Source of the DNA: Candidatus Methanoperedens nitratireducens
GTDB lineage: Archaea; Halobacteriota; Methanosarcinia; Methanosarcinales; Methanoperedenaceae
Direction: 5' to 3'
DNA: 64,000 nt
NCBI RefSeq assembly: GCF_900196725.1
Contig: NZ_FZMP01000196.1
Location: forward strand, 36,561-100,560
Shown one piece after another: positions 26,377 to 35,454 of the stretch. Within the stretch, counting starts at the first letter, position 1; every line of letters begins with the position of its first letter. The notes below the pieces were generated by a model. The model had not been told where the DNA came from. It did no database searches and saw only the letters and a list, made by a program, of their open reading frames with translations. The position numbers were made by a program, and so were the translations under genes.

Positions 26377-27889
26377 TATTGATGAAAAAAAGTTCCTGAG
26401 CCTTGCAGAAGAAAAACCTGTTATAATCCAGTTAATGGCAAAGGTGAAAACATCATGTTCTCCCCTTGACCTGTATGCTTCCCTGGATAAAAAATGCGCT
26501 TATCTTCTCGAATCTGTGGAGAAAGAAAAAAAACATGCACGTTTCTCGTTCGTGGGGGCAGAACCTGATGCAGTTGTCGCTGTTAAGAACCGGATGGTAA
26601 CCCTTGATTATATACAAAAGACGAGTTTAATAGATTTTATCCGCTCATCCCTTTCAAAAGTCTGTGATATGAGCAATGGCAGAGAAGGCAGGATCAAAAA
26701 AGAGTCAGATACAATGGATGCACTCCGCTCTGCTTTTGCCGCTTCTGATGTTAGATTTATCGGCAAGGGCTTTGACAGGCAGACGTTCCTCGGGGGTGCT
26801 ATCGGGTTTTGCGCTTATGACATGGTGTATGACTGCTGGCTTGATATATCTGCTAAAACAAGCAGCACCCCGGATGCGCAGTTTGCACTTACCACAAAGA
26901 CTGTGGTTTTTGATCACATGACAGATGAAACGTATATAGTAATGACCCCTTTTGTCCTGAAAGAGGACGATGCTAAAGAGGTGTACCGGGCTGCTCAGGA
27001 TGATGCTGAGAAACTGGCATCAACGATAAGCTCTGCACGACCGTTCGTTACGCAGAAAAATAAACCCTCACAGATATCGTGCAATATGGATAAGCCGGAA
27101 TACGAGAATGCTGTCAGGAAAGCCAGGAAACACATAATAGACGGCGACATCTTCCAGGTCGTGCTCTCGCGCAGGTACGAGGTAACCACAGATCAGACGC
27201 CGCTTGAACTATATACCGTGCTGCGCAACGTAAATCCAAGCCCTTACATGTATCTCTTTGAGTTTGACGGAACAAGTATCATAGGTGCAAGTCCCGAGAC
27301 GTTGCTGTCGGTTCATAAAAAGAAAGTCGTCATTAACCCTATTGCCGGCACATGCCCGCGCGGTAAAACAGCACAGGAGGATGAAGGATTCGCAAAAGAG
27401 ATGCTGGGCAGCGAAAAAGAGAGGGCGGAACATGTGATGCTTGTTGACCTGGGGCGCAATGATGTGAGAATGGTCTCAAAAGGAGGTACAGTAAAAGTGG
27501 ATGATTTCATGTCAGTGCTGAAGTATTCACATGTGCAGCATATCGAGAGCACCGTGTCCGGCATACTGCGCGACGAATGCGACCAGTTCGATGCCACACG
27601 CGCCATCTTTCCTGCAGGTACGCTATCAGGCGCGCCAAAGATACGTGCTATGGAGATAATACACGACCTTGAGAAAGACGCCCGCGGCATCTACGGCGGC
27701 GGCGTTGGTTACTATTCATGGAACGGTGATGCGGATTTTGCCATTGTGATAAGGACGATAATCAAGAACGGAAAGAAGGCTATGGTTCAGGCTGGCGCCG
27801 GGATAGTGGCGGACTCTGACCCGGAGTATGAATACAACGAGACTGAACGCAAGATGGCGGCGATGATTAAGGCAATCGGAGGAACATGA
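26366..27889 (+). CDS. trpE: Anthranilate synthase component I
   Basis: TrpE turns chorismate and ammonia into anthranilate. The 507-residue protein has the tryptophan feedback motif YLLESVEKEK, the chorismate-binding core GDIFQVVLSRRYEV, GASPETLL, NPIAGTCPRGKT and the C-terminal FPAGTLSGAPKIRAMEII and VQAGAGIVADSDPEYE. The ATG at 26366 follows GAGG by five bases; an ATG at 26354 would add four residues. It overlaps trpG by four bases. Confidence 0.95.
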   Translation: MKFDIDEKKFLSLAEEKPVIIQLMAKVKTSCSPLDLYASLDKKCAYLLESVEKEKKHARFSFVGAEPDAVVAVKNRMVTLDYIQKTSLIDFIRSSLSKVCDMSNGREGRIKKESDTMDALRSAFAASDVRFIGKGFDRQTFLGGAIGFCAYDMVYDCWLDISAKTSSTPDAQFALTTKTVVFDHMTDETYIVMTPFVLKEDDAKEVYRAAQDDAEKLASTISSARPFVTQKNKPSQISCNMDKPEYENAVRKARKHIIDGDIFQVVLSRRYEVTTDQTPLELYTVLRNVNPSPYMYLFEFDGTSIIGASPETLLSVHKKKVVINPIAGTCPRGKTAQEDEGFAKEMLGSEKERAEHVMLVDLGRNDVRMVSKGGTVKVDDFMSVLKYSHVQHIESTVSGILRDECDQFDATRAIFPAGTLSGAPKIRAMEIIHDLEKDARGIYGGGVGYYSWNGDADFAIVIRTIIKNGKKAMVQAGAGIVADSDPEYEYNETERKMAAMIKAIGGT

Positions 27890-28467
27890 AAGTTCTATTT
27901 GTGAATAACAAGGACTCTTTTGTCTGGAACCTTGTGGATTACGTATCTATATTCGAGCCTGATACTACAGTCGTTCCGAATACTATCTCGCTGAAGGAGG
28001 TGGAGGAACTCAACCCTGATGCCATAGTGATATCTCCCGGTCCCGGGCATCCGGCGAACCCGAAGGATATCGGAACCTGCCTCGATATCATCAGGGAATC
28101 GGGCGTCCCGCTCCTTGGAGTATGCCTCGGTCACCAGGCGATATGCGTAGCTTTCGATGGCGAGGTGAAACATTCCCCTTCAGGTCCGGTGCACGGGAAG
28201 ACTGCGCTTATAACCCACAATGGCAACAGCATATACCATGGCTTGCCAAATCCTCTTGTGGGGGGCAGGTATCATTCACTGGCTATAACAAAGCTGCCGC
28301 ACGAGCTTGAAGTGACTGCGAAGACACAGGACGGCATAATAATGGGAGTAAAGCATAAGCAGATACCTGTATTCGGGCTGCAGTTCCATCCTGAATCTGT
28401 GCTGACACCGCAGGGATTGAAGATAATCGAGAACTTTTTGAGGATGGCGCGGGAAGAAACAAATTAA
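27886..28467 (+). CDS. trpG: Anthranilate synthase component II (glutaminase)
   Basis: Class I glutamine amidotransferase supplying ammonia to TrpE. The 193-residue protein has the nucleophile motif LGVCLGHQAI and the His/Glu pair in LQFHPESVLT, plus the oxyanion stretch SPGPGHPANPKD. Last gene of the trpDFEG operon. trpC, trpB and trpA are not in the window, so the rest of the pathway must be encoded elsewhere. Confidence 0.95.
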   Translation: MKVLFVNNKDSFVWNLVDYVSIFEPDTTVVPNTISLKEVEELNPDAIVISPGPGHPANPKDIGTCLDIIRESGVPLLGVCLGHQAICVAFDGEVKHSPSGPVHGKTALITHNGNSIYHGLPNPLVGGRYHSLAITKLPHELEVTAKTQDGIIMGVKHKQIPVFGLQFHPESVLTPQGLKIIENFLRMAREETN

Positions 28468-28468
28468 A

Positions 28469-28660
28469 TCATCTATGGTTAATATGCTTCCGGACTATCG
28501 TCTCCCCGAACACCCTCTTAATCAGCGGTGCATCCCCGAACACGTCCTCCCTCTTTCCTTTCCCGTTAAGGTAAACCGCAACGAGCGTTATTGTCAGACC
28601 CACAGATGGGTTCACAACAGTAACATTCAAGCCCACAAGAGCCAGCGCACCCGCAAGCAT
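28469..28660 (-). CDS. Small membrane protein, start uncertain
   Basis: From ATG 28660 the frame gives 63 residues with one long hydrophobic segment (MLAGALALVGLNVTVVNP…LTITLVAVYL) and a charged tail (KRVFGETIVRKHINH). The frame stays open upstream with a plausible protein start region (RDIRIFRRTRIESYRKGALRG) back to about 28738. There is a TATA-like TTTATATATA at 28761-28774 whose transcript would begin near 28742, but no ATG, GTG or TTG in that stretch; an ATT lies at 28736-28738 and a CTG at 28724-28726. Family not recognised. It is convergent with trpG. Confidence 0.4.
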   Translation of the reverse strand: MLAGALALVGLNVTVVNPSVGLTITLVAVYLNGKGKREDVFGDAPLIKRVFGETIVRKHINHR

Positions 28661-28783
28661 ACCGCGGAGCGCGCCCTTTCTATATGATTCTATCCTGGTG
28701 CGGCGGAATATGCGAATATCCCGCAGGGTAAGGAAAATGATCGAAAAAAACCGAATGCTGCGATATATATAAAGGTCGACATA

Positions 28784-29479
28784 CTAAACCATGCTTGCCA
28801 GTTTCTCAGGTTTTGTTCGTTTAAGATATTCCTTTATCATAGCAGGGAACGATCTGGCATTCACGAAGCGAAGCCCCAGCTGCTCAGCCCATTTCTGGAT
28901 TCCGATATCGCTTGCTACCACAGCGGCGTCAAGCTCTTTTGCTAGCAGGAGCACATCTATATCAGGAGCGCTGTCAAGAATCCCATAGCGCAAAGCATTC
29001 CTGTATTTATCCCTGAACTTGCTGATAACTTCACCGATGACGTTGCGCTCTATCTCAGGCTCGATCTCATGCTTCGTCCGTGCTTTGGTGGTGCGGAAGA
29101 GGCATTCCGTAGCAGCCTCCCATATCGCTTCCTCAGCCACGTCCATGCCTTTGTTTATCCTCCCGCGCATGAAATCAACATAATCGTAGAATATCTTGGA
29201 CGGTATTTTCACTTCATACCTGTCAGGGGTTTTTTTTACAAGCCATGTATCTATTTTTGCCAGCGTTTCCTCATCGCAGCCGTTGTTCTTTGCAAAATCC
29301 CTCATCTCATTGTATACTGATGGGAACGGTATGTAACAACTGATGCCAAGATGCAGGCGCGCCTCGGCTATAATATCCAGGATGCCGCCCATGGCCACGC
29401 ATAGCGTTCCGCCTTCAAGCTCGCGAGTCTGGGAATCGGTAAGGGCGCTGGTATCTAAAACGAACCGTTGGCGTATCAT
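28784..29479 (-). CDS. HARP: protein-only RNase P (RNA ligase partner PIN protein)
   Basis: The 231-residue protein matches the HARP family (homologs of Aquifex RNase P, also labelled RNA ligase partner). It has the PIN-type acidic residues in [11 protein letters not shown] (Asp8), [31 protein letters not shown] in two motifs, and the family's helical insertion around residues 85-165. HARPs cleave pre-tRNA 5' leaders without RNA and occur in some archaea that also have the RNA-based RNase P. No RNA ligase gene adjoins it here. The tail ends 46 bases from the small membrane-protein frame. Confidence 0.82.
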   Translation of the reverse strand: MIRQRFVLDTSALTDSQTRELEGGTLCVAMGGILDIIAEARLHLGISCYIPFPSVYNEMRDFAKNNGCDEETLAKIDTWLVKKTPDRYEVKIPSKIFYDYVDFMRGRINKGMDVAEEAIWEAATECLFRTTKARTKHEIEPEIERNVIGEVISKFRDKYRNALRYGILDSAPDIDVLLLAKELDAAVVASDIGIQKWAEQLGLRFVNARSFPAMIKEYLKRTKPEKLASMV

Positions 29480-29595
29480 ATTATATAATTATCTTTATCC
29501 ATTTAAGAAACTTTCTATCGACTGGGGCGGGGAAAGGTTTATGAACAAACGGAAGTATTGTGGAGCTACACAAATTCACTGGAGGATTAAACCAC

Positions 29596-29772
29596 ATGGG
29601 AAAAACCGGCACAACAAAATGGGGCAGGATAAAGCACCGAAAAGGTCAGATAATACTTGTCCCGGAAGCTGAACTTACCCACAAACGACCCGGCCCGGCA
29701 CAGCGGTACACCTCTTCAGGCGCAAAGCGCAGGAAGATAGCACGCTCACCGAAAGCTGTTGTTAAAGCGTAA
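29596..29772 (+). CDS. Small basic conserved protein (DUF5350-like)
   Basis: I place the start at ATG 29596, ten bases after a GGAGG (29581-29585). The 58-residue product is very basic: GKTGTTKWGRIKHRKGQI, LVPEAELTHKRPGPAQRY and a tail GAKRRKIARSPKAVVKA. It resembles a small conserved methanogen family which I believe is DUF5350. Charge and size suggest RNA or ribosome binding, but no function is established. A hairpin downstream (29891-29927) may terminate it. Confidence 0.7.
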   Translation: MGKTGTTKWGRIKHRKGQIILVPEAELTHKRPGPAQRYTSSGAKRRKIARSPKAVVKA

Positions 29773-29890
29773 TCTTTTTTGATACGGATAGCTATACGGA
29801 TAGCTGCCTCTGGCATCTATCTGTTTTTCGGTTTCTGACATTCTGGTTCCATTCGGATTTTCAATTAAGAAGATAAAAAATAAGCAAAAA

Positions 29891-29927
29891 GATAAAAAGA
29901 GCTTTTACAGGTTTGCCTCTTTTTATC
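29891..29927. terminator. Bidirectional terminator hairpin
   Basis: GATAAAAAGAG (29891-29901) is inverted exactly at 29917-29927, giving A-runs on one side and T-runs on the other. It lies between two converging genes. The preceding bases hold a short direct repeat, TACGGATAGC twice (about 29785-29806). Confidence 0.55.
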
Positions 29928-29970
29928 AATGATTTATTTTAAGCAATTCAACTCCGATAACCCGGAAATC

Positions 29971-30555
29971 TTACGTCACAATTACTGTCCCGCTCATACT
30001 TGGATTGCCTGGATCACCATAATCATAACTTCCAGTTGAACTGAACGTCCGGCTAAATGTCTGTCCCGGATCAAGAGAACCTGAATCAAAGCCGCTCCCT
30101 CTTACAGTATGCGGTTTATTATCCCTGTTTGTCCAGGTAACAGTTGTTCCAATCGAGACAGTGATAATTGCAGGGTCAAATGTAGTACTTTTAATATCTA
30201 CCGCATTTACTGCTGCCACCGTCATAGTTGCTGCTGCTGTTCCCGTAGTTGTAGTGCCTGATGAAACCCCTGTAGCTGTCCCTGTAGTTGTTGCAATCCC
30301 TGTAACTGTCCCTGTAGTTGTTGCAGATGGTGTTCCTGTAACTATGGTTTCGATAGGCGTCATAACAGGTGTTATAGTTTCGATAGGCGTCATTACAGGC
30401 GCTATAGTTTCGATAGGCGTCATAACAGGTGTTATCTCACCAGGAGTTTCACCTGTCGGCTGGACTGTAGCGTTGGGACTTGTAGTTGGTCCGTAACATC
30501 CGCTCACTAATACCACAGCAGTTACCACTAATCCGATAAACAAAATCTTTCTCAT
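29971..30555 (-). CDS. Cupredoxin-like lipoprotein with degenerate copper site
   Basis: Signal peptide with lipobox VLVSGC (Cys20), then three 10-residue repeats of the type TPVMTPIETI and a Thr/Gly-rich linker to about residue 115. The C-terminal 80 residues are a plastocyanin-type domain: VTWTNRDNKPHTV keeps the first His, but the Cys-x2-His-x2-Met loop reads YGDPGNPSM, so Cys is Asp and His is Asn. Compared with the complete ligand set in the fragment at 6069-6275, a type 1 copper site cannot form. It may act as a structural or binding surface domain. Confidence 0.8.
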   Translation of the reverse strand: MRKILFIGLVVTAVVLVSGCYGPTTSPNATVQPTGETPGEITPVMTPIETIAPVMTPIETITPVMTPIETIVTGTPSATTTGTVTGIATTTGTATGVSSGTTTTGTAAATMTVAAVNAVDIKSTTFDPAIITVSIGTTVTWTNRDNKPHTVRGSGFDSGSLDPGQTFSRTFSSTGSYDYGDPGNPSMSGTVIVT

Positions 30556-30712
30556 TACCTCACCCCAAGGGTAGTATGGCTATAACTACTATTTATCATT
30601 TTTGGAGTTTACAGTTATCTGGTGCTTCCAGAGCCTGCATAAAAAAGTTGATCTTTTCACGATAAAAAGAATTAACCTTATCATCTTTCCCGTTAAAAAA
30701 CAGGCGAAAAAT

Positions 30713-31978
30713 ATGTTCACAATAATAACAGGCGCCCAGTTCGGTGATGAGGGCAAAGGAAAGATCGTGGATATGATGGCATCGCAGTACGACATCGTTG
30801 CGCGCTTCCAGGGAGGGGACAATGCCGGGCATACCGTTGTCGCTGAAGGGAAGACATACAAGCTGCACCTGATCCCGTCAGGTGTGCTGTTCGATGCCCG
30901 CCTGCTTATCGGTCCCGGCACGGTCATGAACCCGAAGATACTGATGGAGGAGATCGCGATGCTGGCTGAGAACGGCACTGTCGTTAAGCCGGATAAGCTA
31001 GGAATCGATGCCAAGACCAGCATCATAATGCCTTATCACATTGCTCTTGACAGCCTGCGCGAATCAAAACGCACCGTGAAGATAGGTACAACGAACCGGG
31101 GCATCGGCTTTGCCTATGTGGATAAAGTGGGGCGCGATGAGATACAGATGGCGGATATAGCGGACAGGAACCGATTCCTGAAGCGGCTTGAAGAGATCGC
31201 TCCCCAGAAAGAGGCTGCGATAAGGGAGCTTGGCGGAGACCCGAAGATCGCCAGGTCGGAAGTTGATAATTACCTGGAAATCGGAAAGAAGTTAAAACCC
31301 TACGTTACCGACGTATCAATGGAGATTAACCTTGCATTGAAAGAAGGTAAAAAAGTGCTTGCAGAAGGAGCGCAGGGTTCCCATCTTGACATCATCCACG
31401 GGACGCAAAAGTTCGTTACATCTTCAAGCACGGTCGCAGGTTCGGCATGTGCCGGACTTGGAGTTGGGCCAACAAAGGTGGATAAGGTCATCGGGGTCAT
31501 TAAAGCATATATTACACGGGTCGGAGAGGGCCCGCTTCCCACGGAGCAGAAAAACGATGTCGGAGAACACTTGCGTGAAAAAGGTGGTGAATTCGGCACA
31601 ACTACAGGACGCCCCAGGAGATGCGGCTGGTTTGACCTGCCTCTTGCAAGAAAATCCATCAACCTCAACGGGTATACCAGCATGGCATTAACAAAGCTCG
31701 ATGTACTGACAGGGCTTGAGACGTTAAAAATCTGCGTGAGATACGAACTGGCAGGCAAGATTATAGATTACCCGCCCGAGCTTTCCGATGAACTTGCAAA
31801 ATATAAGCCCGTATATATGGAACTTGCAGGCTGGGATGAGGAACTCTCGGATCTGGAAAGCTTCACAGAACTTCCCGGGAATGCCAGGGAATATGTCAAA
31901 TTGCTTGAACAACTGATGAAAGTCGATATAGAGTATATCTCTGTAGGGCCTGGCAGGAAACAGACATTTAAGAAATAA
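30713..31978 (+). CDS. purA: Adenylosuccinate synthetase
   Basis: PurA joins IMP and aspartate with GTP on the way to AMP. I use ATG 30713 (MFTIITGAQFGDEGKGK); the frame is open to 30602 but the family begins here. The 421-residue protein has GDEGKGKIVD, GGDNAGHTVV, VGPTKVDKVIGVIKAY, GTTTGRPRRCGWFD and the C-terminal SVGPGRKQT. It appears to be monocistronic. Confidence 0.96.
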   Translation: MFTIITGAQFGDEGKGKIVDMMASQYDIVARFQGGDNAGHTVVAEGKTYKLHLIPSGVLFDARLLIGPGTVMNPKILMEEIAMLAENGTVVKPDKLGIDAKTSIIMPYHIALDSLRESKRTVKIGTTNRGIGFAYVDKVGRDEIQMADIADRNRFLKRLEEIAPQKEAAIRELGGDPKIARSEVDNYLEIGKKLKPYVTDVSMEINLALKEGKKVLAEGAQGSHLDIIHGTQKFVTSSSTVAGSACAGLGVGPTKVDKVIGVIKAYITRVGEGPLPTEQKNDVGEHLREKGGEFGTTTGRPRRCGWFDLPLARKSINLNGYTSMALTKLDVLTGLETLKICVRYELAGKIIDYPPELSDELAKYKPVYMELAGWDEELSDLESFTELPGNAREYVKLLEQLMKVDIEYISVGPGRKQTFKK

Positions 31979-31999
31979 AATGGCTTCTGGCAGCAGGTA

Positions 32000-32530
32000 T
32001 TAACCCAGGCTGCTCACCGATTCGAACGAATAATTAACAGGCTGATAACCGTTAACAATCAATCGCAGGGTTACATTGGTACTGTTGATAAAATGATTCC
32101 TGTCATTTATAAACTGATAGCTATTGCCTCCACCTTTTAGAGAGAACGATCTTTCTTCGAGAGTCTGCCCGTCGTTATTGACCTGAGCTTTTATATTAAG
32201 TGGAGCAGTTCCCTGGTTATATATCTCTACTTTAAATGCCCTGAGCTCATAATTATTATTGCCCCAGTATGATGGTGTTAACATCCGTGCTATCACGTAC
32301 AGGGTACCAGGCGACAGATTTTTTATTGTAGGCACCGGGGTTATCTGTGGTGTCGGAATCTGTGGTGTCGGAATTTCTGTTGCCGCTGAAGTAGCAGGTA
32401 TTACTGTAGTGGGTACAGGTGTTACCCCGGGAGTTGGTGTAACCGATACATTTTCTTTAGTTGATTGCAAACATCCGCTTATTGCCAGTATCATGATTCC
32501 CACAATTATAAAAGTACCTCTCCTGTTCAC
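32000..32530 (-). CDS. Lipoprotein with a small beta domain
   Basis: Lipobox LAISGC (Cys20) and a Thr/Pro-rich stalk (to about residue 70, including tandem IPTPQ/ITPVPT units) are followed by a roughly 100-residue beta-rich domain (FKVEIYNQGTAPLNIKAQV, LKGGGNSYQFIND, NVTLRLIVNG). The domain recalls DUF4352 or CARDB-like folds, but no family is certain. It is exported and anchored to the outer face of the membrane. Divergent from cdc48. Confidence 0.7.
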   Translation of the reverse strand: MNRRGTFIIVGIMILAISGCLQSTKENVSVTPTPGVTPVPTTVIPATSAATEIPTPQIPTPQITPVPTIKNLSPGTLYVIARMLTPSYWGNNNYELRAFKVEIYNQGTAPLNIKAQVNNDGQTLEERSFSLKGGGNSYQFINDRNHFINSTNVTLRLIVNGYQPVNYSFESVSSLG

Positions 32531-32649
32531 GATTTTTCACCTGCTCTATTTAGTTATACCGGGCTAATACATATGATTACTAATAATAAATCCTTCGATT
32601 CATCGCAAGGTAAAGCATTTATGGATTGAAAACCAAATTAAATTATTAA

Positions 32650-34916
32650 ATGGGCAACGAAAAATCAATGCGATTAAAAGTAACAGAGGCTGACCAGAGG
32701 GACGTCGGGAAAGGAATCGTCCGTATCGATGAGAAGTTCCGGAATATCATCGGGGTAAATATCTTCGATGTAGTCGAATTGAAAGGGGAACGCACCACTT
32801 CTGCTATTGTGGGAAGGTCATATCCCCAGGACGAGGGGCTCGATGTCATAAGAATGGACGGGTTGATACGTACAAATGCAAAGACAAGCATCGGAGAGTA
32901 TCTAGAGGTCAGGAAAGCGGAATGGAAGGAAGCAAAGAAGGTCATTCTCGCTCCTGTAGTACAGAATATCCATATCTACGCGCCCAGCGACAGCCTGCGG
33001 GCTATTTTTTACAACAGGACAGTTTCAAAAGGTGATATAATCTCGACCACAAGCGTGCGCAGGCCCAGGGAATCCCCGGGTCGCGATGTGATGTTCGAGC
33101 AGATATTCGAAGGGATGTTCCCCTCGTTCGGTCTTGGTGAGATCAAGCTGCAGGTAGTTTCCACCACGCCACCCGGAATTGTCAAAATAACGGATATGAC
33201 CGGGATGGAACTATTACCTGAAGCTGCAGAACTTGAGCGTGAAATACCTGAAGTCATGTACGAGGACATCGGCGGGATAAAACCTGCAATCACTAAAATC
33301 CGGGAGATCATAGAACTACCTCTCAAACATCCTGAATTGTTCAACAGGCTTGGCATTGACGCCCCGAAAGGAGTGTTGCTTCACGGACCGCCAGGCACAG
33401 GTAAGACGATGCTGGCAAAAGCTGTAGCGAATGAGAGTGATGCCTATTTTATCACTATCAACGGGCCTGAGATAATGTCAAAATACTACGGGGAAAGCGA
33501 GCACAAACTGCGTGAGGCTTTTGAAGAGGCTGAAAAAATACCCCGGCGATCATTTTCATAGATGAGATAGATAGCATTGCGCCAAAGCGGGCTGAGGTCA
33601 CAGGCGAAGTGGAGCGGCGTGTGGTAGCCCAGCTGCTGTCCCTCATGGACGGCCTAAAGACAAGAAAGAACGTGATAGTGATTGCAGCCACCAACCGCCC
33701 CGAGGCGCTGGACATGGCGCTTCGTCGGCCAGGAAGGTTTGATCGCGAAATAGAGCTTCGTGTACCCGACCGCGAGGGCAGGCTTGAGATATTCCAGATA
33801 CACACACGCGGGATGCCGCTTGCCGAAGATGTGAACCTTGATGACCTTGCTGACCGCACATATGGTTTTGTCGGTGCTGATATCGCAGCCATGTGCCGCG
33901 AAGCCGCGATGAACTCGCTGCGCCGCATACTGCCTGAAATCAATCTTGAACTGAAAGAGATCCCGAAAGAGACGCTGGATAAACTTGTCGTCACCCGTTC
34001 TGATTTTGAGGTCGTCATGAAAGAAGTCCAGCCGTCCGCGCTGCGGGAGATATTATTTGAAGTGCCGAACGTGACATGGGAAGATATAGGAGGGCTTGAG
34101 AGCGTAAAATCCCTGCTCAAAGAAGCAGTGGAATGGCCGCTGCGTTACGCGGAGTCTTTCCGCAGGATAGGCGTTGAAGCTCCCAAAGGCGTACTCCTGT
34201 ACGGACCTCCGGGCACAGGAAAAACACTGCTTGCAAAAGCCATAGCCAACGAGAGCGAGGCGAATTTCATAACAGTCAAAGGCAGCGATATACTATCGAA
34301 ATGGTACGGCGAATCCGAGAAGCATATCGCAGAGGTCTTCAAAAAAGCCCGCCAGGTCGCACCCGCGATCATATTCCTTGATGAGCTTGATGCGCTGGCA
34401 CCGGTCAGGGGGTCTGCGATGGGAGAGCCGCATGTTACGGAGCGGATAGTGAACCAGCTGCTCTCAGAGCTTGACGGGCTTGAGGAACTGCGAGGCGTGG
34501 TGGTTATCGGGGCTACCAACAGACCAGATATCATAGACGCCGCACTTTTGCGCCCCGGCAGGTTCGATGAAATGATCCTTGTACCAATACCAGATGAAAA
34601 AACCAGGCTTGAAATTTTCAAAGTGCATACGAGGAAAATGTCGCTGGCTGAGGATGTTAATCTTGAAGAGCTTGTTAAGCTTACCGAGGACTTCACGGGC
34701 GCCGATATAGCTTCCGTGTGCAAGAAAGCGGGACGCTTCGCCATGCGGGAGGATATTAATACCAGGAGCGTCGATCAAAAGCATTTCCTGGCTGCTATAG
34801 ATGATACAGGTCCGTCTGTCACATCCGATGTCATGGTTTATTACGAGCAGATAAAAAGCGAATTAAGAAAGAAACGAGCAAAGCAGATACAGAGCAGACC
34901 TGAGATGTACGCGTAA
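32650..34916 (+). CDS. Cdc48/VAT AAA+ unfoldase, one frameshift
   Basis: Archaeal homolog of p97, which unfolds proteins for the proteasome. The N domain ([17 protein letters not shown]) is followed by D1 with Walker [14 protein letters not shown] and D2 with [13 protein letters not shown], Walker [11 protein letters not shown] and arginine-finger LRPGRFDE. The frame breaks in an A-run of six at 33533-33538: adding one A restores [14 protein letters not shown], the D1 Walker B. The joined protein is about 755 residues. As this protein is generally conserved, sequencing or assembly error is the likeliest cause. Confidence 0.92.
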
Positions 34917-34933
34917 GTGCTATAGCCGGATTC

Positions 34934-35446
34934 TTAAGATTTATTTATCTTATCGGCTATCTCCGGGACAAGGGTTTCCCGGTTCTCTTTCGTCACAGTA
35001 TATACCTGAAACTCATTTCGTATCCTCTGTGCAAGCGGGTGAGTTGATTTCTGGTGCAGCACCACGAGCATGTTTTTACCAGAATCAAGCGCTTCCTCGA
35101 CGGCTTTAATAAATTCCGGCGACTTGAACTCCATCGGGGCTATTTCATCTATTACAATCAACTCTGATGAACTAAGCGCATTTCTAATTGCAGCCACCCC
35201 GATATTGTTTAGATCCTCAATATTTACATGGTAGCTGCCCACGCGCGGCCCGGTGCCCTGCCTGTGCGCAAGTATCCCATGCTTTCCTGTGGCGATGTCT
35301 TTTATCTCAAACCCGACGCGCTCTCCTTTTACCCTTATGTCTGCGCTGACCATGCCACCGTAGGTATAGGTCAGGTGCTTTAGAACATTGCGGCAGACGG
35401 TGGATTTGCCTACACCAGGGCTTCCTGTAATTGCAATCCTCACCAT
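34934..35446 (-). CDS. THEP1-type nucleoside-triphosphatase
   Basis: The 170-residue P-loop protein has Walker A GSPGVGKST (8-16), GGMVSADIRVKGERVGFEI, and the Walker B-like LIVIDEIAPMEFKSPEF, all typical of THEP1/NTPase from archaea and thermophiles. These enzymes hydrolyse NTPs slowly; a nucleotide-salvage or RNA-linked role has been proposed but is not settled. It is divergent from polB, with starts only nine bases apart. Confidence 0.9.
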   Translation of the reverse strand: MVRIAITGSPGVGKSTVCRNVLKHLTYTYGGMVSADIRVKGERVGFEIKDIATGKHGILAHRQGTGPRVGSYHVNIEDLNNIGVAAIRNALSSSELIVIDEIAPMEFKSPEFIKAVEEALDSGKNMLVVLHQKSTHPLAQRIRNEFQVYTVTKENRETLVPEIADKINKS

Positions 35447-35454
35447 AATAAAAA

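Noticed and set aside
30589..31026. Minus-strand frames opposite purA
   Set aside because: PurA motifs on the plus strand are decisive; the minus frames are shadows.
33609..34916. Separate AAA+ ATPase gene starting at the internal ATG 33609
   Set aside because: It is the continuation of the Cdc48 gene after a 1-base frame break; the missing Walker B lies in the gap between the two frames.
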